Positions 11,087 to 25,475 of a stretch of 64,000 nt of DNA are shown here, piece after piece; position 1 is the first letter of the stretch, and each line of letters begins with the position of its first letter. The notes under the pieces are model-generated. The model was not told where the DNA came from and searched no databases. It saw nothing but the letters and a program-made list of their open reading frames with translations. The DNA comes from Orthonyx spaldingii (lineage: Eukaryota; Chordata; Aves; Passeriformes; Orthonychidae), in the NCBI GenBank assembly GCA_013397795.1, contig VZTJ01002651.1:62001-126000 (forward strand). The letters run 5' to 3'. A program made the translations under genes and the position numbers.

Positions 11087-14000
11087 CTGAAAGTGAGAGC
11101 TACAAGCAAATAAGTTAATGATGTAGAAGTGCAATGAAGCAAATGTGCTCAGACAACCCTCCAACTTCCCAAGACACAAAACTCCTGTAAGGGGTTTTGC
11201 TTCTGGTTGCAGCCCTTCCAGACCACTGTATGTTAGGGGAGAGCAGGAACAGGAGCTTTGGCACGATGCAATTGGGATCCATGAATAATATATGCCTTGA
11301 CAAAACCTTCCCTATCTTTCTTTTCAATAGATTTTCACTGTTTTCAAGCTTTGCTGACCAAGCTTTCTAGGCAGCCCTGTACTTTAAGGACATTTCAGAC
11401 TGAAAGGAATAACCTCATCAGTTCTGAAAGTTCTTTTTTGTGGACATTGGTCATTATTTGTGCTGATACCAGAGAGAGAAATTCCCCTGGGAAAAAGGAT
11501 GATTCTCTTTGACCACTTGGGTTATGCTACCCAGGCTGCTTTTCTAATCTGTAACCTGGAAGCAGAATGACCCCAAGAAAAACTCAAGAGCACTGTAAGC
11601 TGTAGTGGTGGATCTGATGACTAATTTGTTATGTGACTCATGTTGGGTGACAGGGAGTGATTTGCTCTCTGTCCCTTAGACAAGTTGACTTTGGGGCAGT
11701 GCATGAGTCTTTTGGCTGTTGCCTGTGTAGCAGTGATTCACAGCATGGCAGAACAAGCTATATAGGAAGTGTGTTTGTATAAAGAAATGTGGAAATGCAT
11801 GGAGATGTTGCCCTCAAAAATATTTTTTAAAAAAGCACTGAGGAAACTCAAGGTTTCCTAACTCTGGTGGGGAGGACACTGTTTGCTTATTACGAAATGT
11901 TTTGATAAATGTAGAATACACTTCTTGCATCTAAGTTCTTGATAACTGATTGCTAGTTTTCTATTAGTATTTTGGTTTTTACAAGAACTAAACCAAATTA
12001 ATTCATTAAAACAAGTATTTAAGGGACGTCCAATAAGCATATTTCAGACATCCTGTTAAGAGAAACTTTTTTGCAGGTGCTAAGCAGTCACCTAGGCTCT
12101 TGGTACCTACATATGTGTAGAAGTGCAGACATCTCACCTTTTAAAATGTGACATTTTAAAAGACTGACTTTTGTGTAACATTATTGCTATCTCAAGACAT
12201 GAATATTAAAGTAAGCTCAGTGTGTAGGCCTGTTTGCTAGAGCCTGTCTGTTGTTCTTGTTCCTATTGAGTTCATGGACTGATTTGCATTTATTCTGATC
12301 CTAAATTTAGCTGTCACTTCACCAAGTAGGTATGGCAGGATTCTCGGAATCTGATAGTGAATGGATGTTGAACTCTCATTACATAATTAAATCAGTTACA
12401 GAGCTAATAAAGTATAACAAGTCACAACATTCATTACCACTTAATAATCTTTACTTATGTGAGTGACTCAGTAGCCATCAATAAGAACTTCTGAGCTATT
12501 GACTAGTGCTCTCTGATTTCAAAACATTAAGCAAATATATGCAGATAAAGGTTTCTTCTCCTTTTACTGTAGTCTACAGGAAGGCTTCCACTGAATTTTC
12601 AGAGTGTTTGCACTGCTTATTTTAGCAGCCCGTCTCACTGTTGTTTTGAGGTTGATGTAATCAGCCCTCTAGCTCAGGTACTTTGCTTAGAACACTTGAC
12701 TTTCTTGCTGTGAGTGTCCCTGTTAAATTTGACGAGGATTGCAGTGTTTCTGATTGTGTGCACTTTGAAATAATCTTTGTAATTTTTCACTGTGTTGGTG
12801 ACATTTATTTTCTGAGAGAACTCGGAGTGTGCTCTGACAAAGTGCCACTACAACTGTGTGAAAGTACTAAGGCTAATGCAGGCTTTTGTGATGTAAAATA
12901 AAGTCTGAAAACAGAATGTTGCAGCTGCTGCTCATAGATCCCCCCAGCCCATTTGCAATGATGTGCCAGGCAATGACATTTCCTTTGACTGCTCATTTAG
13001 AATTTGGAGCAGATCTAGACACAAAGAGAGAAAGGGGTTGCTATCAGCAGGCTCTGGTAAATGCCACTAAATCACAGCAAAGTATTTGGCAAGCTAGTGC
13101 AGTGATATATATACATAACTTTGGGACTCAAATTGCCTTTTTTCCAATACAAAATTAAACGAAATAATTAGAATTTTTGGAAAATGATTAACCTAATTGA
13201 AAGCAGGACTTACAAATCACATCTTGCTTCCTTGGCTGTGCTGTAGGGAGGAAGCAGTGGGCAGTGAGCTTGCACTCCTGGAAAGCAAATTAAATTTGAA
13301 ACTGGGCTCTGTAGATAAGTTCTGGAGTGTTTGGCCAGGATGCCAACCTGGCTTCTGTAAGAAAAACGCCTGGGATTGCTCTGGTTAGTGTTAGCCACTG
13401 TGTTTATATAGCAATAATTGGCACAGAAGCTCTGTAAGACAAAAGGCTCTAGAGGAGACAGCTGGGAGGGCAGCACTGTCTGTGGAACTTCCACTGCTCT
13501 TCTTTTCCCTGTCAGCCCTGGGCCAGTGTTACTAAGTCTGTAATTCCTAACTGCCTAGTTCTTCCCATGTACTAGAGCTCCTTCTCTGGTAACACAGACC
13601 ATCATGGTAGGTTTTGCTCTGCTGGAGCCTTCTGTCACTGCGTATTCTGCTAGATGATGTCATTACTGCTGGAAGGAGCCTGGGGTCAGAACCAAGAGAG
13701 TTAGTTAGTTTTCTTTCAAGAAAATCCTCTAATTCTGTGAATGTATGATGTTTTCCAAAATATTTGTTGTTTGATAACTGTGAAATTCTACAAAAGCCAA
13801 AAAAAGCCACCTGGCTTCCATGATCATATTGATTTTGAAATAGCTGCATGGAGTGGCAAACAGTGGGTTTCCAGAGAAAATGTCAGCATGATATTTCAGG
13901 AGTATTGATATATCTTCATAAATATTGAATTTGGATTAATAATGTAGCCAGTAAATAGCTAAAGGCAAATTCTACTTCCCATCAAAACTTTGATATTTGC

Positions 14001-17000
14001 CTGGCAAATTGAGAACTCATGTGATAGAGCTTGGCTTCTTGTGCCTAGACAAGTGCCATTATACAAGCAATTGATTTTAGAGAAAAGCAGCATGACTGCA
14101 TTGAGAACCCTCTAAGATCCTTAGATGACTGGAAAGTACAGCATCCCTCTGCTTCCCTGCACTAAAGGAAACTGAAGCACATAGACCCCATATTGAAGGA
14201 GGGTATTACTGATTTACTCCCACATCAAGTTTCTTATGCCAAAGAATTTCAGGTTGGGATGAAGTCTGGACTCTGGGTATGCTTTGGATTCCTTCACCTG
14301 CCACTGTGCAGGCAGTGCAAAACTCCAGAAGTCAGTGCTCTGCAATGGGTAGAGTGACCTGCCAGGGATGCTGAGGAAGAACTGCCAGTGGGAAATTTAG
14401 GCACTGTGGTTCTTCAGAATGAGCACTCATGGAGCACTCAGTGGAAGGTTTAAATGTACCAGACAGGGCACTGAAAGACCATCCAACAGCTTTCCAGGGT
14501 CACCCTGCCATAGCTACAAGCCCCCTAGTTTCCAGTTAATTAATTGAACAAATAGGCAGGCACAAAACATCAGATCTCTCACTCTTAGGTGAGTTATTCC
14601 TGTACATGCAGGGCTTTGCACTTTTGTTTCATGGAAAAGGAGTGCTTTTTTGTATGTGTAAATATGTCGATGTGATGATTTGGTTTGGTGGTCAGCAGAT
14701 AACTTAAGATCTTTATTAATATGTCACCTGAAAAGAAATACACCTGCAAACTCTCCTACACAGCATTTTGTAGGGAGATGAATGTAGTCTGGTACAGTGA
14801 GTTTTCAGCATGAATGTGTCTTCTTTGTACGGCTTGCACTTCCTATTTTTACCACAGCATCGGTAAAAGCCCCAGGAAAACAAAACCATTTAAAATCTTA
14901 GGTCACTGACTGAGTAATTGAAAATTGAAGTAGGGAAAGATTCCAGATGTTGGGAAGAACATTTCTGAGTTAGCATTTTGTTCAGACCCTGTAGGTGCTA
15001 AGATAAGCAACAATTGTTACAATTACTCTGGAAAGGAAGGGACTGCGTGTTCTCTTGTCTGTGCACTAGAAAACAAACACTTAGCTCTCTTACATATCCT
15101 GCAAATGCATATAATGGGTACTGCTCACTATAACAATAGACACAAGTTCTACTCACATTCTGGGGAGACATCTGCAAGCTCAGTCTATACCTCCAGTTGC
15201 TCATGAGTTGCCGTCACCAGTTATTTCCAGTGTCAGAACATAGAAACAGCCCAGTTTGCTCAGAAACTTGTGCGTCAAGACCCGCATGGTGGTTTCAAAA
15301 AAAGAAATCTCATTGTAAATTCTATGTCTGGTAGTACTTTCCTGATTGATGCACATCAGCAGGGCTCCTCTCCCTCTATTGATAATGACTTGTGCTGTGA
15401 TCTGTCTGCTTTAGGGCTGCACTTGGTATTAATCTTCTGGCTATGCTCTATGCCTGCCTCACCTACCTATGTTGTATAAGCATTGCTGGCTATATATAGT
15501 GATTTAAAGAGCCTGGAGCACTGTCAAGACTCATTAAGGAGAACTAATCTACTGAGCTACAGGGACTGATCTATGCTTTGTCTTGAAACCAGCAGGAGTC
15601 TTTCTGTTGGTTTAACAGAGCTTGCTTCAGACCTTCCCCTTTTCTCTTGCATATGAGTGAGTTATTATTGATGTGACTTGATCTTTTCAGATACCTCTTT
15701 GTATATGAAAACTTTCAGGGATGTAATTATTTTTACTAGTCTAGGGGCAGTTTTTTGATACTAGGAACAAACCAATCTCAACATTTCTCAGATAAAAGCT
15801 CAAATACTACAAATTGTCCAAGTGGAATCTCTACAGCTTGAATGGGCACAGATGCTAACATATGATTGCTGGGTGGCTTGTTTGCTTAATCTTTGGCCCA
15901 GAGTCCGGTGGGCACTTCTGGTCTAGCTCTGAGTGCTACTGCATAAACATGGCAGCAGAATTTCTTTTCCCCATTCTTCAAATCTCTTCACTCACGGCAC
16001 TGTGCAGTGCCAGACACTGCAGTAAGCGAGGAGGTTTGGGCAAAGACCATTCTCAACAGCAAAATGAATGAATAAGCTTTTTCTGTGAAAATTTATTTGA
16101 AACCAACTGAGTAGGAAATTAAAACTGGGGAAAGCAAGTAAAGTGGTAGGATGGAGCTGGAAATGATCATGCCCATAGAGTTGAGTGGATGATGGCAATG
16201 GCAGCTTGTCCCAGACTGGGTGGTGATGCCTGGTCTGGCTGATCCCTGACAAGAGCTGCAGAATTGTTCATCCTCTGCATGGTGGGCAGCTCTTCCCCCC
16301 AGTTTCTCTCCCTGCTCCCTTTGGCTTGGGCCGGGAAATTCTTGCTGCTTTTGCCACTCTTGAGTGCCACAAGCTGTGATATTGGTTGTTACTGTACTTT
16401 CAGTACTCTTGGGGCAGTCAGGAGGTGCCTGCAGCTTGCTGGAGCTGTGAGGGTTCAGCAGGTGACTGGCAAAGATTTCCTCTCCAGGACAAGCCTGGCA
16501 GAAGTGCCCGCATAGCCTTGTCTGGCCTGGTTCTAAAGCCAGACTCTACAGTGTGGTTGAAATGACCACAGAACAGCACTCCACCAGCATGCAAAGCCTG
16601 TCGCAGGGAAACATCGCTCTATCAGTGTCAGGTCAGGGGTCCTGCTGTTGTGGGTAGCAATCCTTTGCCATGCAAATGTAGGAGAGAAAAACATAAAAGG
16701 AGTTTGTCTTTCTCTACCACTGGTTTGGGTTTTTTCCCCAGCAAGCTGCTTTTGAACTGCAGAAAGTAATTTCAGAAAGCTGAATAAAACCTGCTTAGCA
16801 TCTCAGAAAACATTAAATGGGGAATTTTCCCAATAAGTTCCCTTCTTCACAGAGGGTCCTCCAAGTCTCTCAGAACACAGCATGTGAGGGAGCTTACTGG
16901 AAAAGAAATCACATAAGCAGAATGTGAGCTCTATACATAGTTTTCTGTTAGCTTGGCATGAAGACAGCTTTCCTCTCCAGAAAGCAGCACTTTCTTTGTT

Positions 17001-19254
17001 TCCCTAATCAATCCTTTTGATTAAATAATCTTGGTGGAGAAAAGATAAAAAGCTTTAGCTTCTAGAAAGCCTCTGTGTGAAACAAAAAAGTCCAAGGATC
17101 AAAAGACAAACAAAACCAGCCCCTGTTACAACAGGCTTGGCAAGTGTCTGTTAGACAGGTCCTGAATGGCTGCTTCCTCACTGGGGCTGGCAGAAGAAAA
17201 GGTCTTGATTTCTAAATAAATAAACAAACAATAATGACAGAAAAAACACACTGAGCACATTGATTGCATCAGCAGATAGAAGTTTTTCTGTTTGGGAGTT
17301 CACTCAAAAACTACATGCCAACATGAATAATTAATCTTTAACTGAGATTTGAATAAATCTTCCTAGACCAAATTTGTGTGGATAATCATATTGTGGTGCA
17401 GATGCATTTAAGACTAGCTTTTCACATCACAGTCTTTCCAAAAAGTCAGACTGATGAGGACATACAATGCTACTTTGCAAGGCTTTCTCAGTGAGAGATG
17501 TATTGCTTCTTTTGACAAAAACGTCTGGAAATTGCCTTTTTGAAAATACTCCTTTCCAGGTTGCATTTTAATATCAGTGAGAAGCTTGTGTCAAAGAACA
17601 ACCTTCTCCATAATTTTTGTTGGATTACATAATGCTGATTTGAACAGTCTGGGTTGAATGCAATAAACCTTAACTCCAAAAGCTTTCATATCTCTCCTGA
17701 AAAGGCAGCCCCATGATTTAGTTGCTTTAGACATTATTACTATTTATACGTTGGGCTTTTTGCTGTACTAACAACACTTTTATTTCTGTCTTTATATGGC
17801 ACTCAGCACACAAATACTGTAAGGTTTATTCATGGTTGTGAACTTTCAACTTGTTATCCATAAATGAAAGAGAGGTGAGCTATCTTACCTGCTTCCCAGA
17901 GTGAGAATGTGCATGTACAGTAGCTGACAGTGTATTTCAGATCCTAGTTCTCAATGCAGTGGATCATTAGTTATCTGACTTGTCTGAAAGACTGGCTGGC
18001 TGCCTAAATGCAAGTTTGTACAGCCAATTACATATCTTAGGCAATCCCTTCTTTAGGGAAGACCTCTGGCTGATGGTAGAGTTTCTTCTGGCCCCATCTG
18101 GTATGTGTCTTCTGGTATCTAAAATGGCACTATATATTTTTAGGCACACAAATTGCTCCTTGTCTGTGCTACAAGAAGCCACCGTGGTAGTCCCCAGAAT
18201 TAGTTTGCTGTGTTTTCTAGATCTTTGTAACAGTTGTGGTAATTAAGGGAAAACACTTCATAGAAAAAAGCTTAGACAGAAGTTACTATTTATGCAGTAA
18301 CTCATGGTATGTATTTTTTCTGGATGGGTGGCTGTGAGAAATTTCTAGGTGCACTTTTCATGTGACAAAGGCATCTCAGTTCCCTTGAGTAGAACCAAGC
18401 TTATATCAGCTATTAGAGTTCAGTGAATGAATACTTTTGCTGGTCTGACTTTACTCACAGTTTTTCAAGGGGAAAGAAAATCACTTTCGACCTTAAAGCA
18501 AGCACAGTTCAAATAAAAGCAATTTGACAAGTTATAAGCAATTTTATGAAGAGATGAAAGGTCAAATGGAGAATGGGATTTAGCAATAAGTATAATTGGT
18601 ACTATGGCACATCATAATAGACCAGATTTAAGACTCAGATTTGGTAAAATCCACCCAGTAGGATCTTGGGCCTTTGCAAGCTCTACTGCAGTACTGCTCC
18701 TACTGAAATGAATTAGCACAGGGAATGGCAGCAGCATCTTGTCTTGCACAATTTGTTGGGTCAGACATAAGGGATTTTTCTATTTGTCAGACGGTCTGCA
18801 GGCACTATTCCAAAACAGTTACATTCAAATTTGTTCAGCAGAGTACATATGTAATTTTTGATAGAATGAATGATAACTTAGAAGTAATTTATTACATGTA
18901 TTTAAATTTTAAAACAAAACCATACTTGTTAAGTGGAATTTATTTGATTTTTTTCCCTAGCTGGGTAACACAGCATGGGAGGTGCTGAGCACTTGTGCCA
19001 TAACCCAGATAAACCTGTGAGTGCAAACAATCCCAACAAAGATTCCAGGAACTGGACTTCTTTTCTGACAATGATGTATTGATAACCCTGACTTTTTGAG
19101 CACATTCCCAAATATTTATCTACCACTAACTATAGGTATAAAACATCCCTCTAGTGAGATCTTCTTCCGTGAAAGGTAATAAACACACGCTTGTCAAATG
19201 TCAAGTAAAATAAGCTGTGAATGTGGCTTGGTATTTTGAGGAAAACTCTTCTGC

Positions 19255-19278
19255 NNNNNNNNNNNNNNNNNNNNNNNN
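19255..19278. other. Assembly gap (24 N) followed by poly-C
   Basis: Twenty-four N characters, directly followed by seven C. The true length of the missing sequence is unknown; the flanking homopolymer suggests a sequencing dropout in a G/C run. Confidence 0.98.
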
Positions 19279-20479
19279 CCCCCCCTTTCTTGAGCAGAAA
19301 TGAGAATTGGTGATGTAAGAGTCAGACTGAAGCCAACAGGCACAAAAGGTCAAGCAAAGCAAGCAGGACCCAGAACCTCTGCCATTACTGTGGATACTGA
19401 AGTAATGCTACTCAGAAAAATGCTTTATTTTACTAAAACCTTTGGTTGTCAATGCTGAACTCTCAGGAAAGAAGGGAGCAAGTGCTGCCTCTTTGCTTCT
19501 GAAGCAATAAATTTGCACCACTAGGCTGTGGTACCTGAGCACAGAAGGAGGATGCAGGTTGGAGCACTTCAGCTGCTGAACTGAAGCTCAGGTTGTGTGA
19601 AAACATCAATACTGCAAAATATGTTTGGGAAGAGCCTGCATATCTGGGATTATACTCCAACTGACTTAATAGTGAATTATAAGTAATTATTGATGATGGA
19701 TGAAATTCCGCTTAGAGATAAAAGTTTAGTTACACTTTTCCATGAGCACTCTTGGCCTGGAAAACAGGAGATGCCTAATGCAATTGACTAAAACAAGTAA
19801 TTCTAAATAGATTTAAAGGAATACAGAACTTTTTTAGAGATTGCTTATAGACAATCCATCCCTTGCAGGGCAAGTTGCAATGAAGTTGCACGTACTATAG
19901 TCAGATTCTCCTCTGGCTGAGCTTAATTTAAGAGGAAATTGTAATCATTTGACATGTTTTTAAGCATAATAATAGGGATAGGATCGCTGCTTTTATTTTC
20001 TGCTTGTACATCTGCTTTCTGCTCTGACATAGGAGGTTCAATATATTTCCATTTTTACTGCAAGCCCCACGGCTGCTCATGGTGCTTTACATAAATATGT
20101 ATGCCAGTGAAATGCAGCTCCTTGTGCTGGCTGGAAGTTACCCAGCATGTTGCAAAAGTTGCAATTGAGAGATGTGAGTTTTTATTGCTTTACTTCCTCT
20201 GCAGCATCAGTAGTGAAGAAAGTATGAAGAAGTGATTAGGTAACTGCCTTCCCTGTGTAGTATTTCAGAGTTCATTTAGGTCAAGGAAATTTTTCTCTTG
20301 GCATATGTATGCATGCATACCAGACCCAGTACAGAGGCTGGCTTTCCTTCTCTTGCAAAGCTTTTTAAAATGACCATTTTCTTTCTAATATCCCTTACTC
20401 TGCTTGGAGTTGCCCTATTCCTTTGCTGAAGCCTTCATTTGCCTGCAGCTGACTTGCAGTCTGGGTTGTTGCTCATCAG

Positions 20480-20680
20480 AGCCAGGGCCAGGCTTGCCTC
20501 TCGAGGCTCTGTGCCTCCTTGGCACGGAGGCACTGTTTTCCTGCCACTCCTGCCTGCCCACACCTGCTGTCCTGGGACTTGGCCTTGCAGGGCCACACCT
20601 TGGCCCACACCTGCCTGCATGGCCTTGCAGGGCCATGGCAGCAGCCCAGGGGCCCGGGGTCAGAGACACTTTGAGAATAG
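20480..20680. other. GC-rich block with internal direct repeat
   Basis: A locally GC-rich stretch in AT-rich surroundings. GGCCTTGCAGGGCCA occurs twice, at 20581-20595 and 20621-20635 (40-base spacing), itself a near-palindrome, with CACCTG-containing sequence between. ORFs across it resemble nothing known. It could be a decayed minisatellite or regulatory sequence; CpG is not enriched enough to call a CpG island. Confidence 0.35.
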
Positions 20681-23600
20681 TCTCTCTAGGGAAGGAGGCA
20701 GAACTGTGTTTCATCACACCCTGTGTCAGCTATAATATATATTAGTAAATCACTATAAACAAAACAGAGTTTTGATTTGATCTGTAATTGGGCCAGTAAA
20801 CAAAAATAGAAGCCATTTTAGCTGGACTGGACGAAAGGCCTGTTTTTACCAACAGACATGTCTTCAAACATGGGATTTAAACTGATCTCTGAACTTTAAT
20901 CAGTGGGTGGGACTTAATTAATAAAAGTGCTGTGATTACAAGGTTTTCAGTTCAAGTGCTTTTCACAGTCTGTTTCTGTCTCCAGCGTGCCAGGGAGACT
21001 GACAGATCCAGTCTGTCTGCAGGGCTCCAACTTTGCAATGTAAAGATCTACCTACATTTTTTTATAGAAGCCACAAACCAAAAATAATAATAAAAAAAAC
21101 AACAAAAAACCAAAGGGCTTATCAAGAAAAAGTATCTTTTTCTGCAGTTTCCAGGAGGGAAAGTGATAAGAGGCATTGTGTGAGAAGCCCCAAAGGCATT
21201 TGTTTGGTGACATTCAAGAGTGATTGGGAAAGCTGAGGCACAGGGGACAGACAGGCAGGCTCACGTGGATATGCCAGCTTCTGACAGCAACAGGTGGGAT
21301 GACCTGTGGGGCTGGGTGCCTGGAGTATGGGGCAGGCACTCTGAAAGATGTCTTTTTGAAAGAATTTTTTATTTTAACATGTTGAATTACCTAATTTTGA
21401 TATAAAAGTTTTACTTTGTTTTTAAAATTTCTGGTGGGGTTTCTGTGGTTTTTTGGTTTTTGTTTTGTTTGGGGTTTTTAAGAAATGATATTGCTATCTC
21501 TGCTATTTTTGTTTGCACAAGTATTTAGAATGGAGAAAAAATCCCTACTGGTTGCCAGACTTGAGTAGGATCAATGGGATAAGTAAGGGCATGTCCTGCT
21601 TCTGGTAGTTTCCAAGAGCAGATGGTGAGAGGCTAACTATAGAAAAAGGCAAGTTACTAGAGGTAAGTCAGTCCCTGCTGCCTCCCTCCTGGCCTCTCTG
21701 CTGCACCCATTCCAGCCAGGATTTCTAGTTCCAGTATAGTATATCTTTGTGACCAAGCACTGAACATACTATGACTTAGTGTCTCTGATCGTGATTTAGA
21801 CTTCAAGAGAAGAAATAAATTTGTTTTTTCTTTGAGCTAGACTCCCACCTGGAGATGTCTGCTTCTAGCAGACAACAGCTTGGACTTTTTACTTTTCATA
21901 ACAAGATAAAATCACCTTCACAGAAATGTTCCATTTATGCCCCTAGGTAGTTTCCTGATTTCACTGTAAGGAAAGTGTCTGCTGTTCCCCATTTCAGTAT
22001 TAAGAAATGTAGTTTGATTTGAGGAAAAAAAAAAAAAGGGAGGAAGTGGACTTCTTACCAATGTACAGATTTTTGCTTGCAGTAAAAATTATATACCCAG
22101 CCACCAAAAGAGGACCTTGCTAAAGGTCTTTGGCTAGGACAGTAAATTTTTTTTTTCCAAAAGTCATGCTGTGTTGAAAGAAATAATACACATACACATC
22201 TCATGGTATTGACATAATCCCATTTTTAACAGCATAAATCACAAATCATTAAGATAAGTGTAAAATTCAGACTGCATTGCACAAAATGTCAAAGTCAAGT
22301 TTGTATAACTGTTGCTGTGTGTGCCAAGAAATGGAGGAAGACAGAGCATGTGGATACCTGCCAACCTCACCAACTCTTTGTATGTGTATGGACCTTCCCT
22401 GCACCTTCCCAATTCTCCAGTCTTTGCCACTATCAGAGTTCTGTGGAGAAACTGCTTCTCTTCCAGCCCAAGCTTTTTGGGGTTTGTCCTCTAGATACCT
22501 TTATAGCTGTGATAATTTTTTAAATATGAATTTCATAAACAGTATTTACAAGTGACACTCCAAGAACAGATGCAGACATCATTTGCTGAATAATTCAAGC
22601 TGCAAACTGTATCTACTTTATTTCAAGTCTCCCTCATCTTAAATCAGGGTACTGAAAGAAAGCTATAACTTGCCTTTGTTTAGAGTTCCCTTTCATCTTT
22701 GTACTATTTAGGTGGAAAAAATGTGATAGCATGTGCAGCAAAATAGCAAAAAATATTTTCAAAAAGTGGGAGAAATAAAGAAGCTAAAAAATGTTTGCCT
22801 TTCAGAGGGTCAGAGATCATGAAGATAAAGCATTGTGCAGAAGCAGAAGTGTACTGCAGTATTGAGATCTGCTGTACGTCCTGACAGTCTGAGGTGCTTT
22901 CACTGCAAGTGAAAAATCCAGTGTTTGTCTCTGGATCCACTGTATGTTAGTTACAGAAATAAATGTGGCTATGAATAGTTAAAAAACAAACTAGTGAGGC
23001 ATAAGAGCTGTCTTCTCAATGTCTTTTGTCAGACAAGAGAGTCCAGACTGCTGTACTCACATACAGATTTTAGTGCAAAGTACAGAAACAAGTTGCTCAT
23101 CTGAAGTCTCAACCTGCAGTGGCAGACTGGGTCTATTCACCTGGTGGCAAACTGTGGCCACCTAACCCTCCACTGCTGTGAGCACTCAGTGCTGAATTTC
23201 TGATTATCTTTAGAAAGGAAGCATTTTATTTGATTTCTGCTACTAACTGTTGTCAATATTGGAATAAAGATCAGTAGGTTATTGATTACGTCTTAAGCTG
23301 AAAAGTCCTGTGCCTAAAGAGAGCATGGGCTTTCATTTCTTACTGAAAAATGATTTTTATGGAAATAAGTATGATTTATTTTTATTCAATTTGTCGTATG
23401 AATTGTTGGGGAAAATCCAGAGAAGAGAGAACAACTTCAGTTGGTGAGGTAATATGATTGAATAAACAGCCACTCAAGTTGAGGAAACAGGAGTTATTTT
23501 ACTGCTTTTGGATCAATTGTCATCTTTTTCTTCCTGTGCAAAGAGGTATTAAAATGATATGAGTTGTAAGCAAAATGTTTCCCTTCTACTCAAATCATGA

Positions 23601-25439
23601 CTGAGGGGAATTATTCTGGCAGTATTGGTTATATTTAATAAACTAAATGGTTTCTATAATGTACCAAATTTCAGAGACTTTGCCTATGTCCCTTATGAGA
23701 ATTCAAGGACAGGAGCATCTACCTTCAGTCTCCCTGATTTACTGAAGTCCCACTCTCTGTTGGTTTAGTTCAGTGGCTAATTATTCATTCCCTGAAGGGC
23801 TGACTCTAGCAAGAAAAACAGAGGTTTCCCTTCCCAGAACATCAGAAGGAATCAAAGTACAAGGAGGAGATGGAGTGAATTTGGCTCGTTTTTCCACTAG
23901 CAGCTGTAAAAAGGGGAATGTGACTCTGTGGGCTTTATATTCTCCCCTTTGCTCTCTGCACAGAAGGATGATTTTTCAGCATAGATTCATTTTTATGGCT
24001 GATGTCATGAAGTAAGGTCAGAATTTATTAATCTTCAGGATTTTTTGTAAGATGATTTGAGAAAAGCAGAGGTTTACAAGGGAGTAGATCCCTTCAAAAG
24101 GGTTGGGGCAGCCTATGGTCTCAGCTCCAATTCATCACTGCCTTAATCTGCCTCCTTAGCAGTTTGAAACAGGCTCCATGTACACTTTCTGAATGCTTAA
24201 ATGAGCAGTCTTTAAGTGAGAGTACTGAAGTGATTTGTGTAAAATTATATTCTGTCTTTGTCAAGCCAAGTCTTGCCTGATACCTTGAAGATACTGGGTG
24301 ACTTTGTGTGCAAGTGCAAAGTCTGCTCGAGTACCTTGAAAACCAAAGGCATTGCATTGCCTTTGACCACAGCTCCTGAAGAAGCTGTCAGAGGTGAATG
24401 AAATAAAGCAGAGTTCTGCTCATCACATAATTTTTCTTCCAGCTTTCCACTACCATTAAGGTAACTGTTAATTCCGTGCACTGCAAGTAACTGTTTTTCT
24501 CTGGCTCTGTGCTGTGGTGGACTAAATGAGTATCACTGTGATGTTATCGCCTTTCTATCTTGTCCTATCAGTCAGGGCCCTCTGTAGGGGGAACTGATTT
24601 CAGAGAGGATCCAAACCCTGTGTGCCATTTCCCTCTAAGCTATGTGGTGATATTGTCTGAGGTCATAGCACTCTCCTCATCAGTGTCCCTTATTGAAAAA
24701 TCTATGGAGGGCTTGTCTCCAACGAGAATTCACTACTACTCAGGAGCTTCCAGGCTGTAAAATCTTCATTTCAAAGGAAAAATTGTAAAAAGTTAGAAGC
24801 CTTGTGGAGATGGGCAAGCTTAGTTAGAAAACAAAGCTTTTGAGCAGGTTTTTAATATGAATTTAGCTTAATCTCTGCACCAATTATCATGTTATTCAGC
24901 TGATCTTGCTATGTACAGCAGGGACAAGAGTGTACACAATTATTGTCTGGCAAATAAAGTTGCTGATAAAATAATGCTATAATAATTCTTCCTGTACATT
25001 CAACTGTGAGTTGTTTTCCAGAGCGCTGTCTGGTCTCCTCATGTGTAATTGTTTTCCAAGTGCCCTGACTTTGCTGTAAGATTGCATTAGTCAAATTTAA
25101 ACACTCTCTTAGATGTCAATGAACTGAAAACATTGTGACCACATGGTTATTGACCCTGGTGCAAATAGCCAATGCCCAATTGAAAGATTCAGTTCTGACA
25201 AATGGGTTAAAATAATGAAAATATACTGGAAAATGGCTGGGTGCTTCATTGACTAATTGAACAAGGTTCTTGCAATTTGTCTATGATCCTATGATTTTTC
25301 ACAGCCACAGGTGAGTAACAAATTTGTCCTGTTTAATATTTCAGAGTTAACTGATGACACTTCCTAAACTGAAAGGTACTTGTATTTTTTCCTTTGGGAC
25401 AATTTAAGCTAAATGCTGCATTTCTTGGGCACAGTTAGT

Positions 25440-25475
25440 GTTGTTTTGGTTTGGTTTTTTGTTTGTTTGTTTGCT
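25440..25475. repeat. T/G-rich simple repeat, (TTTG)n-like
   Basis: Interrupted run of TTTGG and TTTG units. Simple sequence with no gene association. Confidence 0.6.

Noticed and set aside
14900..14912. AGGTCA-C-TGACTG, an IR-1-like nuclear-receptor site (FXR regulates ABCB11)
   Set aside because: The second half-site has two mismatches and it lies about 12 kb from the ABCB11 start exon; expected by chance in 64 kb.
20404..20745. Overlapping ORFs of about 100 codons on both strands
   Set aside because: They arise from local GC richness that removes stops; the encoded sequences are Pro/Ala/Cys-rich in all frames with no homology signal.
25279..25297. CTATGATCCTATGATTT, like a plus-strand CR1 tail octamer
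   Set aside because: No recognisable CR1 sequence precedes it, so the short match alone does not support an element.
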